A stretch of DNA of 64,000 nt from the NCBI RefSeq assembly GCF_000143415.4, contig NW_003314307.1:506859-570858 (forward strand). The letters run 5' to 3'. Positions within the stretch are counted from its first letter, which is position 1. Each line of letters begins with the position of its first letter. A program made the position numbers and the translations under genes. The notes beneath the pieces were generated by a model. That model was not told where the DNA came from and did not search any database. It saw only the letters and a program-made list of their open reading frames with translations. Below, piece by piece: positions 11,403 to 21,179 of this stretch. This stretch comes from Selaginella moellendorffii. Taxonomy: Eukaryota; Streptophyta; Lycopodiopsida; Selaginellales; Selaginellaceae.

Positions 11403-13247
11403 GTGAGTACGCACTTTAAGTTTAAATGTTATCTTACAAGCTCTGTATGCAGCAGCGTGGCCACCCCCAGATGCTGAAACGGCGTTAACAACTACTGTTG
11501 GGCCGAGCTCACAACCTGCACAAGGTAAGGTCACGTGAGGCCTCATGCCATTTTGATTATAGATCATTGTGAATATTCAGACACGAGGACTGAAAAGCGC
11601 ACTGGTGGCGCATCGAAGAAGGACAAACAGACAAGCAATAGGAAAAAAGGAGGTACAAATTATATTTGCAATGGCATGTGGTCTCATGCCATTCCTTGCA
11701 GGAGACACTTCTTCAAAGGCAAAATAGGCAAGCACCAGCCAAGCTCAAACTGACAGTGGTCATAAAAAGCGAAAGCACGTTGGACAGTCGTCGGGATCAG
11801 AGGCGTTTGATTCGAAAAGAAAGAAGGGCAACGAAAAGATGATAGGTAATGCCTCGCGGTCACCACCTCCTGACTCAGATTCCTATGGCGGACTCCCCTT
11901 CCCCAATCTCAATGGAGAGGTACAATGGATGAGGGATGCGTTTCAAGTCAGGGCCACGTTTTTCTCATCTCGTCGTCTTCGAAGGGTGCAAGAACGTGCA
12001 GAAACCATGTTAAGACAGTCAGGTGAGGATACGGTCCTAGGTCACGCACTAAAACAGGCTATGGATGTCTTGTATTTTGAGATGGAGACTCGGCCAGATG
12101 ATTTTCCCAAGATGGTCCTGGAAGAACAAGCCATCCAGCCTGAGCAGCCTATAGAAGAAATGCAGGAGGGGGATGAGGAGCCAGAGAAAGATAATGAGCA
12201 GGAAGAGCAGAAGGACGAAGAGGAGGACGAAGAAGAGGAGGACAAAAAGGACTTGGATGGTCCTCACAATGGTGACGATCACAATAACAACGACGACAAT
12301 GATGATGACGATGGCCAGCCTGAGGTGGCCAAAGAGCAGCGGAGGAAGGTCATACAAGACAAACCATCAGGTAAATAATAGTACATCCAATCCTAACCTT
12401 TTACCATTTCTAACATTGTCCATGTAGGTTGCAAAGCAAATGGTAAGTAGAGATTATTCAGTTGAATTAAGATACAAACTCTAGCCTTTAGTGTCGAGGA
12501 AGGATAGTGCCAAGCAAGGGTCGAAACGTATGTCCAATCCTTCAGAATCAGCAGTGCGCCCAATAGCAGTTGATGGTAAATACAGTATAGTCGATTCAAT
12601 GTGCTAATGAGTTTGTTTTTAGTAGCCAGTAGGGAGGATACCATCTCAATCGAAGGGAGATATTTGGACATGCATATGGATCCGCCAGTGGACTCTACTT
12701 GCCTGCAAGAGTCATCAGAGCTAGTGGAGGCTACTATCCATATCAACACCAAGCAAGCTGACCACGCTCCACTTGATGCTGCCCATACCACTGAGTCAAT
12801 CTTGTCCACGTATCCAACTGACGGTGACCAGGCGCCATTGGACCCGCATGAGGCCGCCCCAGCTGCCGAGCCGGTTGTATCCTCATTTCCAACGGACTCA
12901 ACGTGTGCCCAATCGTCTGACTACGCGCCGTTGGAACCTCCCTACACCGCCCCTGCTGCCTGTTCGGTCATGTCCACTTTGCCAACGGAGGCACCAGCTG
13001 AAATGGCGTGTGATCACACGCCATCGGAACCACCCCATGCCACTGTTGAGCCAGTTGTACCAGAGTCTACAGCTGAAATGGCATGTGCCCACAAGCCATC
13101 GGATGCGATTGCAGAGGAGAGTATTTCCACCCTTCACGTTTCCTCGACCAAAACCCTCTCAACGACCATCGGGAGCACCATTCGCTAATATTGTAGATGG
13201 TAAAATTGACTTGTACCATTTTTTATGCTGACGCATTTCATTTCAGA

Positions 13248-14108
13248 GTCACGGCAAAAGTACTGTATCGTTTTTGATCTGAATGGTGTCCTTTTCTCCC
13301 ATGAGCGTGGCTCGTCCTCGAATGTCACTGCACCCTCCAAAGCCTGCGGTCGCAAGTTGGTCAAAAGAGACAGATTCACATTAATCACACGGGAGAAACT
13401 GCGGGATCTAATAATGACCATGCGACACTTAAAACAGAGGGCCGGGTTCAATTTGCAATTGGGAGTTTGGACATCCATGATGCGCCACAATGCATTAACG
13501 TTGCTATAGATGATGCACGATCAGACGCGAGTAATATTACCATTTGACTTTCTCCTAACGCAGGAGGATTGCTTGACTATGGTCCATGTGAGGGTAGCAA
13601 GCCCATCTTCGTCAAGCCAGAGGCTGTAGTGATGAACCGGACTGCTAGGTCAAGTGAAATCCTCATCATCGATGACTCGCCGATTAAAACTGCAGCGAAC
13701 ACGCACACATATGCAGTGCACCCCATCTCTTGCAGTATGGAAACTAGGGAGAAGAAACCGTATGTTCTGGGGGACCTTGCAAAACGGTTTGGAGCGATGG
13801 TGATAGAGAACCGGCCAGTCCAGGAGGTGGCTGCAGAAATCAACCAAATGGCAGATGGAATGGTATATCGGAAGCCATTTGATCGGACAGACACCAATCA
13901 TCATTTATGGCATGTATATTGTCTAGCCAAGCACTATCCGCATCTCCATAATCTGCTCAACCGGATGGGTTCTTCGACCACTGAACATGAGCGTGGACGT
14001 ATTAGAGAAGAGATGGCATTACTATTGGGTTTAAATCCTGATAGTGTGGAGAGTGATGAAATTCCAAGATTATTGTATAGGCGTTGGAGGCAAAAAATAA
14101 CAGTCTGA
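13248..14108 (+). pseudogene. FCP1/NIF-like HAD phosphatase domain (broken)
   Basis: The translation shows FDLNGVL (HAD motif I, with Asn for the second Asp of DxDxT), GVWTSMMRHNA (motif II region), LTQEDC, then KPIFVK and IIDDSPIK (motif III/IV). These match the NLI-interacting/FCP1 family of CTD phosphatase-like domains, and plants have related members with a DLNG motif. An in-frame TAG at 13507 and a frame change near 13590 break it. The C-terminal ~100 residues are helical and of no known family. The stop is at 14106-14108. With Asn in motif I, catalysis is doubtful. Confidence 0.6.
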
Positions 14109-14530
14109 GATGGCATGTATTTATTTAAAAATGTAACTTATTATGGCATGGGGTTCCATGCCATTGTATTAATATTAAAAGACAATTCTTTGAGAGGATT
14201 TGCATTATACTAGAAGTGTTACAGCATGTTATTGGAAGTCTGCGAAATTGTTTTATTAATAAGGGGAAAGTAAAGATTGAATGGGGACTTGGGCTCCACC
14301 TAGACTCGGAGCAACTGAGCCAATATTAAAAGGATGGAAAGAAATTGGACGACGATGACAAGGAGAAGAGAGAGGTGAAGCAGTGGCAGGGGGAGGAGAA
14401 GTGATTGAGTAGACATTTCCTTGTTTAAAATAAAATGGCATGTGCCTCAATGCAGTTGAATTTTGTTATATTTATATACTATATAAAGGTTTGGAAACCT
14501 TATTTTACAAGTGGGATAATGACAATTCCC
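14109..14530. other. AT-rich tail of the palindrome segment
   Basis: No gene is visible. It holds one good palindrome (14143-14164) and one half copy (14435). The element's right end probably lies here, but I could not find terminal repeats, because the left end was destroyed by the L1 LTR. Confidence 0.5.
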
Positions 14531-14534
14531 ACTT

Positions 14535-15251
14535 TAACGAAATAGAGCTTTAAGCCCCAAAGTGGAGTTGAAAGGGTGCCACATGGTAGTGGCCGAAGTG
14601 AAAGCCAAATGAACATAACACATTTGGACTAAAAGCTCCGACTTGAAAAGTCAAGTGGGAGTAAAACTCTCAATGAAGTGCTTAAGGAATGAGCATGAAG
14701 TCAGCAATAAATGAGTCTCTAGAAAAGAGACACAAGAAGACTAACACATGACATGTGGAAGTGTCGAGATGGACCCGAGATGGGAGTCCAAGATGGAATC
14801 CGAGATGAACTCAAGATGGAGTCTGAGATAGAGTCCGAGATGGACCCAAGATGGACCCAAGATAGAGTCCAAGATGGATCCAAGATGGAGTCAGAGATGG
14901 AGTCTGAGATGGAACCAAGATCAAGACCAAGACCAAGTCCAAGTTCGAGTCCGAGTCCAAATTCGAGTCCAAGTCCAAGTCTGAGTCCGAGTTCGAATCA
15001 AAGTCTAAGTTTGAGTCCAAATACTAATATAGGTTGTTGGGTGAAAGCCTAAAACTATCGTCCCCCAGGGGGGTTGCAAGGGGTTCCAAAAGTATAGTAG
15101 GGAGAGTGTGGGGGTTGGACCCTAATGGAGCCAATTTCGCCAAGAAAGGCTAGTATGACATAGGAAGGTTATGCCCACGTGATAGGTGATGATATATCTA
15201 TCCACTGAGGAGTCCAAAGCTAAAGTGAATACAGACAAACAAGCAGGGTAG
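14535..15251 (+). mobile_element. Old L2-family solo LTR, left part (Z)
   Basis: A diverged copy of the L2 LTR, aligned from about AAGCCCCAAAGTGGAG onward, through a GAGTCC-type array (14757-15020) to AAGCAGGGTAG at 15251. There element A interrupts it. The remainder is at 36863-37580. No primer binding site follows the remainder, so this is a solo LTR. The exact left edge is uncertain. Confidence 0.75.
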
Positions 15252-17164
15252 TGTGAGACACAAAATCCCTAGGCCCCAAAGTGGAGCCGGAAGGGCACCA
15301 CGTGGTAGTGGCCAAAAGCGAAAGCCAAACGAGCGTAACACGTTTGGACTAAAAGCTCTGACTTGGAAGGTCGAGAGCGGGAGTGTGTGAGACACAAAAT
15401 CCCTAGGCCCCAAAGTGGAGCCGGAAGGGTGCCACATGGTAGTGGCCGAAGCGAAAGCCAAACAAGCGTAACATGTTTGGACTAAAATCTCCGACTTGAA
15501 AGGTCGAGAGCGGGAGTGGAACTCCCAACAATGTGCTCGAGGAACGAGTACAAAGCGAGCAATAAGCGAGGCTCCAAAAAGGGACCCAAAAAGAACCAAC
15601 ACATGACATGTGGAAGTGTTCGAGATGGACCCGAGTTGGAATCCGAAGTGGAGTCTGAGATGGACCCGAGTTGGAGTCCGAAGTGGAGTCCGAAGTGGAG
15701 TCCGAGATGGACCCGAGTTGGAGTCTGAAGTGGAGTCCGAAGTGGAGTCCAAGATGGACCCGAGTTGGAGTCCGAGATGGACCCGAGATCGAGTCCAAGA
15801 TGGAGTCCGAGATGGAGTCCGAGGTGGAGTCCGAGGCGGACCCGAGATGGACCCGAGATGGACCTGAGATGGATCCGAGATGGAGTCCGAGATGGACCCG
15901 AGATGGAGTCCGAGATGGACCCGAGATGGAGTCTGAGATGGACCGAGATGAAGTCCGAGATGGACCCAAGACGGAGTCCGAGATGGAGTCCGAGATGGAC
16001 CCGAGATGGAATCCGAGATGGAGTCCAAGAAGGACCTGAGATGGAGTCCGAGGTCGAGACCGAGACCGGGACCCAGACCGAGACCGAGACCGACATCGGG
16101 ACCGAGACCGAGGCCGAGACCGAGCCCGAGTCTGAGTCTGAGTCCGAGTCCGAGTTCAAGTCTGAGAGGGTGAAAGCCCAAAGCGTTCGTCTCCCAGACC
16201 CTGGGGGGTTTGGTGAGCTCCAACAAAAGTATAGTAAGGAGGAAGACTGCAGTGGAGCCAATTTGGACAGGAAAGGCCAGTTTAGCCCAGGAAGGCTGTA
16301 CCCAATGTTGGGTGATGAGCTGCCCACTGGGAAGTCTAAGACTAGAGTGAACACAAACCAACAAGCGGGGTAGTTTGGTGAAGTGTTCAAGAGCCGGCTC
16401 TAGTTCCCCCGGGAGATCGTCTGGCCGATACTCCCAGTCCAAGTGTGGGTGGCACTACCTACTTGGATACTTGGCGTGGCTCAATGGAACCTCACTCTAA
16501 GCCCATGGCTAGAGCACCTAAAGGCGAAAGGCAAGGAGAGTACCCATGAGGCCCGCGTAGGGCCATGGTGTTCCGAAATGTTGTCCCAAAGTCCCAAACT
16601 GTGGAAAGGAAGAGGAGTAGCCCTCTGGTGTGGTGACCAAGGACACAGTCACACAGGGAGGAAGTCCTAGAGGACAGTGGGACTTAGTGGTTAGACCGTG
16701 GGCCTTGATCCAATGGCAGTGTTGGCGAACACGGCCAAGGACAGAAAGGGACTTGGTGGGGACTGGAACGGAGATATTGGGGAAGGCTATTCCCCATGTC
16801 TGTGGGTATCCTAAGGATGCTAAGGAGTGGATCTAGGATGGTCACTCATGGATGGATGGCCCAATCTTTGAGAGACGGGACTGTGGTGTAGGTGGTGTTA
16901 GACCATCGGTGTGACTAAGGTGAATGGGCATGGCCTTAGCGTAACGGGCTGATGTGTCGGTGGTACCTTGGGGTGTTGGTCATGGGACTGGACACATGGA
17001 GCACTTGGACCAAATGCAAAGGTTGAGTGGCGGGGATGCCATTCTCGGGGCTAGCAAGCCCAAGTCCAAAATAGGACTTATGGAGGTTGTGAGTGAGACT
17101 CCTCCAAGTGGTCGGAGGTGTGGTTAAATGACTAAAGTAGAATGGAAAAATTTAGTCACTTACA
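15252..17164 (+). mobile_element. Element A 5' LTR (L2 family)
   Basis: It runs from TGTGAGACAC to CACTTACA, 1913 bp. The first 134 bp are duplicated in tandem (15252-15385, then again from 15386), and the same duplication opens the LTR at 21180, so these two LTRs belong to one element. A dodecamer/hexamer array occupies about 15615-16165. The left target base run is GGTAG; the right one at 36858-36862 is AGTAG, a 5-bp duplication with one change. Confidence 0.88.
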
Positions 17165-17167
17165 ACT

Positions 17168-17179
17168 TGGTATCAGAGC
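17168..17179 (+). other. Element A primer binding site
   Basis: TGGTATCAGAGC lies three bases after the LTR end and is complementary to the 3' end of initiator tRNA-Met. The copies in B (31306-31317) and C (28342-28353, minus) read TGGTATCGGAGC, one base changed. Confidence 0.88.
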
Positions 17180-19636
17180 TGTTCCTTAATCCGACTCTTA
17201 TTGGTGGCCAAGCATATCACCACTTGTATTGGAGTTGAAAGGTCCTAGATATGGACCTATCCTTGAGGAGTAGCATGTCGAGAGGACATGGCTCTCCACT
17301 CAAATTCATGCATAAACTTGTGCACGATGTGGTGGATGGAAGAGGGCCAATAAGGGAATGACTTTGGGATCTTGGGAACAGTATAAGGTTTTCCTCAAAG
17401 AGTTGAGGATGTGATCCAGATGAGCATTTGACTTAGCAAACTGGCTGATATAGTTGTGGTAAACAACTACAGTTGGGATCATGGGAAAGATACAGACTCC
17501 AAAACAATAAAGAAGTCACATGATTACCCTTATATAGTTAAGGCTGGTACTCATAAATTTGAGACCGAAATTGGTGACCGTGGGAGGTCAAATACAGAAG
17601 AGGACACCGGTCCTTGAAATGGTAGCCGGGGCTACCTCTAATAAATGCTAGAACAACCCAAGGAGTTGGGGGTGTACTTAAAGATGAGTTGCTATTCTCA
17701 TCACATGGACAAGTAGTTCTAAGGGGCAAAGGTTAGCCCCAAGAAAATCATCAAGTGTCGGAGTAACACTTGCAAAAATTGTCCTTGTGGGGAGGACATG
17801 AATACAAGAAGTTGTATTCCAGCGAGTTGGCACCTTGAAGATTAAGACCTCGTAGGTTGTTGGATTAGCAAAGTCTAAAATGCTGGATGACTCAAGTGGA
17901 GTCAGGGAATGGTCCTAAGGGATTGGTTGAAGCATTTGAACTGAGGTGTATGGTGCCCCATGAAATATGGGGAGGATCATAAGATCCAAGTATGAGAACA
18001 ATAAGTATCTCATTGATGGCAGAATGTGTTATACTAAAGTTGTGGGAAAGATGTTCTCAGAAGAAAACAACTTTGGCACAAAATTGGGTGCAAACACTAT
18101 AGTGCAGTGCTAATGGATAGTTAGCATGAGGAACAACTATATTGGTCTTGGCAAAGACCTAGACATTAATAAGTAGTGTCATAAGGATAGGCTTGCGGGG
18201 CCAATGGTATGGAGATACCAAATGTGCCAAGGTGTGATACCTTGAGGTTATATTGGTGGGTTCATAAGAACCCCTTGCCAAGGGAATCCCAATGGAAATG
18301 GAAATGGCATAGCTTAAGCTAGAAAGCATGTGGTAGAGTGTGGTGACCAAAACAATGATGGAGGTGTGGAAGCACCAGCAATGAGTTGTAGGACTTGAGA
18401 ACTATGAGGCCACTAAACAAAAGATGCAAGATAATTGGTTAAACTGGTAGAAGGTAACTACCCGAGACTTCTTATTGGCATAAGGAAGTTAGATATACCC
18501 TTATAGGGGATAAATTGCTTATGTTGCGATGTAGTAAGTCAATGTCGCAAAAGGGAATGCTCATTGTCAAAGAGGCCATCATTTGGGACATCCAAACACT
18601 CTAGAACACTAGGAGGTGGTGTTTGATGTCGCAAGGGCAATAGATAAAGCCTAAGGGACTAAGTCCCTAGCAAATGATGGATAGAAGGTGCTATCTAAAT
18701 GTCCAAGGTTGCGGAGACAGGAGAAGTCCATCTACCCAAATTGGACAAAGCCAAAGAGGGATTTTGGCAAGGTTAGTGATGGGTATATAAAGGCCCAAAA
18801 GTAGCAACGGTGATCCCAGTGTGTGGGATTACAAGGTGAGCAAACCTGGATTAAGAAACCACTCCCTAGGCTGTCGGGTAGGTTCATCCCTATGAATACT
18901 TGCCAAGGCATGGTAGAAATTGCAAAGCTATCTTCCTAGTCTGGAGGAGAATAACCGAAGGAAATGTATGAGGCCAAAAGGCAAGTAGTATAAGGATAAA
19001 ACCGAACCATAGGAATTGATAGGCATGACCAAGGGTGGTTATGCAAGTTGGGAGTGGAGAATCAAGTGGGTGCTCAAGTATGTTGTTACTAGCGACCGGG
19101 ATGCCATGGAAGTCTAAAGCATGGGATTGTCCATGTTAGACTATATGGTAATTGGAAAGCTTGCAAAAGGAGAGGCCTTAGCAAGCCAAGGAACAGAGTT
19201 CCTTGAACGTTCCCCTAGGTAGATAAATACTTAGTCAGCCAAGTGTAAATGGTTCATAGAATGCACGAAATCAGAGTGGCATAGCAAAAACGTGGTCTTG
19301 AAGCTTGCCATGAGGCGAGGCTATCAAGATTGGGGAAGTAGTTCCCGAGTGTTCAAAGAGAGGGCTTTGAACGAAAGTCAATGGTTAAGGACTTTCACGC
19401 TTATGTATGAACCATGTTATGGTGGCCGAATGACTTGCTAAGTGAGATTGGCAAGTCGGGGGGAACAAATACCCTAGTTGAAGGAGCCAACTTCAAAGGG
19501 GTGGCCCAGGGGGCTAAGCATAGAGGAGTCCATGCATGATCACAAAACATGTCAAGTAAGAGGACTTGGCAGTGCGGAGGAACTAGGTTCCTAAGCTATG
19601 ATCTGTAGCGCGCTTTAAATATAAGTTGGTGCACCA

Positions 19637-19745
19637 GCGTGGGGAGTCACGCTAGGCATCCGGTGTGATGCCGTCCGTAGATGCATATACGGAGGTTGGG
19701 TTTGAGTCCCGACCCTCTAGTGCTTGGGTTCGAGTCCCAAATCAC
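19637..19745 (+). ncRNA. Five-hairpin RNA cassette with two tRNA T-arm mimics (element A)
   Basis: Consecutive stems: GCGTG/CACGC (19637-19652), GGCATC/GATGCC (19655-19672), TCCGTA/TACGGA (19674-19693), GGTTGGG/CCCGACC (19694-19714, 7-nt loop TTTGAGT) and TTGGG/CCCAA (about 19725-19741, 7-nt loop TTCGAGT). The last two have T-loop sequence and size, and GGTTCGAGTCC is also a Pol III B-box. Elements B (about 33794-33905) and C (about 25740-25845, minus) have the same order. The role as packaging, dimerisation or Pol III signal is inferred. Confidence 0.6.
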
Positions 19746-19815
19746 TAGGGCGTGGTGATGGTTTGGAATATGAGGACACTCATATTTCGGTGGTCATGGA
19801 CTCTCAATGAGGAGA

Positions 19816-20030
19816 TTGGCTTGGGCACACCGCCAAGCGGGGGATGCCCCGGAGTCGTGATGCACGGTTAAATTACTTAGAGTGAAAGCTCGGCATATCT
19901 AACTTGAACACTTTAGTGCAAAGAGCACCAAGGATGTGGTGAATGAGATGGGGACACCCAGTCTTAGTTGCTATAGATCCTTGGCCGGAAGGGCTGGCTT
20001 GGGCGCACCGCCAAGTGTGGGGGATGCCCC
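19816..20030 (+). repeat. Duplicated TTGGGC...GCCAAG / GGGGATGCCCC hairpin unit
   Basis: A unit CTTGGGCxCACCGCCAAG followed by GGGGGATGCCCC occurs twice, at 19816-19850 and 19994-20030. Both halves can form hairpins. The same pair is in element B (about 33972-34006 and 34150-34187) and in element C reversed (about 25446-25482 and 25630-25663). Confidence 0.7.
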
Positions 20031-21179
20031 CGAGGTCATAGTCAACAACGTAGAGGGGTCTGGAAGACCTAGTTCCTCTAGGTGATCTTGTGGCTAAACA
20101 AGGACAAGGTCTTTGTTTGGGTTAAGGAATATGATTCTTAGTTCAAAGTGTTGATTTGAACTATTGATAATGGTGTGGCTTGGCCAAGGTGACCAAGTGG
20201 GAAGAACACCTAAGGGAAATGAGCTATGTCAATGCTGTGGCATAGTAAGTCCGAGAAAGGTAGTTTCTATAAGAGATCCAAGGGAGGATCTCAAAAGTTG
20301 GGCCATGGATAGAGCTCACTGCAGAAAATGTTAAAGGGATGTACTAGGGATGAACATCCTCTAGACTTGGCAAAGCAAAGTGTTTGCTATGGAACTGAAA
20401 GGAAACCTTGAAAATAGAGGTAGCGATCCTATGTTATTGGGTGCAACAATCAAGGATAGGAGCAAAAGACTAGTGGCTAAGTAAAGAGCCATGGGAATCC
20501 AGGGAAATAATCCAAATGGCAAAGTTAGACCGAGAACACTAATGTGTTGGGTGCTAACGGATTGTGGGAAAGGCAATGTTTCCCCAATGGTGGATTCCCA
20601 ACCGCTCCGATTTGGTGAAAGTGGATGCTCCAAAGGGGGGGAGTGTTAAGGTAGCCAAATAATAAGCCCGTGGGCAGCCCTAGCACCAATTATGATAACT
20701 GAAACTTAGTGTCAAAGGTGGCACGATATCGGAGAGAGGATGATGGTATCCTCAAGTAAAGAACTTCCTAGGATAGGGAAGTGGAGTTGCACCATGTGCA
20801 ACGTAAGGTGCCGGAGACACCTAGGAAATTGACTTTAAGAAGTCAAAATTAAAAGTTCCAAAATGCAAAGTTATGTCAATGGGATCTGAGACTACTCAAG
20901 AATGAGTAGTGGAATTGAGTTAGAGGAGTCTCTAATGGGTTTAGCGAAAACTGAACCAATAAAAGGGAGCAAACCACCCCAGGTGGTCGAATGAGTCTCT
21001 ATGTTGGAGAGACTATACTCCTTAGAGGATGGACAAGGCATGGTGCGCCTTTGGTGTCAAACCATAGACAAATATTGGCTAGGTGCCAAGGATGGAACTG
21101 GTAATACATGCGGGTGTTATTTTATAAAAGGGTTTACTGTTCGATGAGGACATCGAACTTCGTCTATGGGTGGTGGAGT

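Larger units (their letters stand above)
8836..14108 (+). pseudogene. Decayed multi-exon gene: ParB-like / MTase-like? / acidic / FCP1-like
   Basis: Several open stretches join through short phase-matched introns: 10035-10099, 11403-11452, 11525-11580, 11653-11701, one beginning near 12370, and further ones near 12441 and 12577. The frame is broken by in-frame stops at 9006-9008 (TAA), 10607-10609 (TAG), about 11725-11727 (TAG) and 13507-13509 (TAG). Each is one C-to-T change from a Gln codon. At least one frame change lies near 13170 and another near 13590. Order of parts: ParB-like domain (9.5-9.9 kb), alpha-helical region (10.1-10.6), possible methyltransferase-like fold (11.1-11.4), Asp/Glu-rich tract (12.1-12.3), Ser/Thr/Pro-rich linker (12.6-13.2) and FCP1/NIF-like HAD domain (13.25-13.9). 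Whether it was one gene or two is not certain, and the first exons are not resolved. Confidence 0.6.
3866..14456. repeat. Dispersed 22-bp palindrome, about 18 copies in 10.6 kb
   Basis: The core is GGCATGNGGCCNCATGCC, usually flanked by AT on both sides. Copies start near 3866, 3923, 5769, 5839, 5937, 6549 (weak), 7481, 7719, 8642, 8719, 8779, 10056, 11531, 11671, 13003, 13078, 14143 and 14435 (half site). Weaker relatives with GCATGAGCCCACACGC lie at about 6628, 7563 and 7858. The copy at 13003-13024 is a perfect palindrome with a different centre (GGCGTGTGATCACACGCC), so symmetry is kept while the middle varies. Copies lie in introns, spacers and coding exons. I found none in the rest of the window. 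Confidence 0.85.
17180..21179 (+). mobile_element. Element A interior, non-coding (LARD-like)
   Basis: About 4.0 kb with no open frame longer than about 90 codons and no retroviral-type protein motif. It aligns along its length with the interiors of B (31318-35369) and C (24221-28341, reversed). It ends in a purine-rich tract (GGGTGGTGGAG) directly before the 3' LTR, the usual plus-strand primer position. Because it is conserved without coding, it is probably mobilised by a helper element's proteins. The clearest conserved part is the hairpin cassette at 19637-20030. Confidence 0.8.

Noticed and set aside
15615-16165. CRISPR-like regular array
   Set aside because: Units are contiguous 6- and 12-mers without unique spacers, inside a plant LTR.
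15765-16373. Long overlapping open frames of Asp-Pro-Arg-Trp-Ser type in LTR arrays (also 15198-16442, 21410-22333, 23249-24321, 29389-30259)
   Set aside because: The tandem GAGATGGA/GAGTCC units have no stops in several frames on both strands. The products are repeat artefacts and parts of known LTRs.
19694-19741. A real tRNA gene in element A
   Set aside because: Two T-arm-like hairpins are present but no acceptor stem, D-arm or anticodon arm can be built around them.
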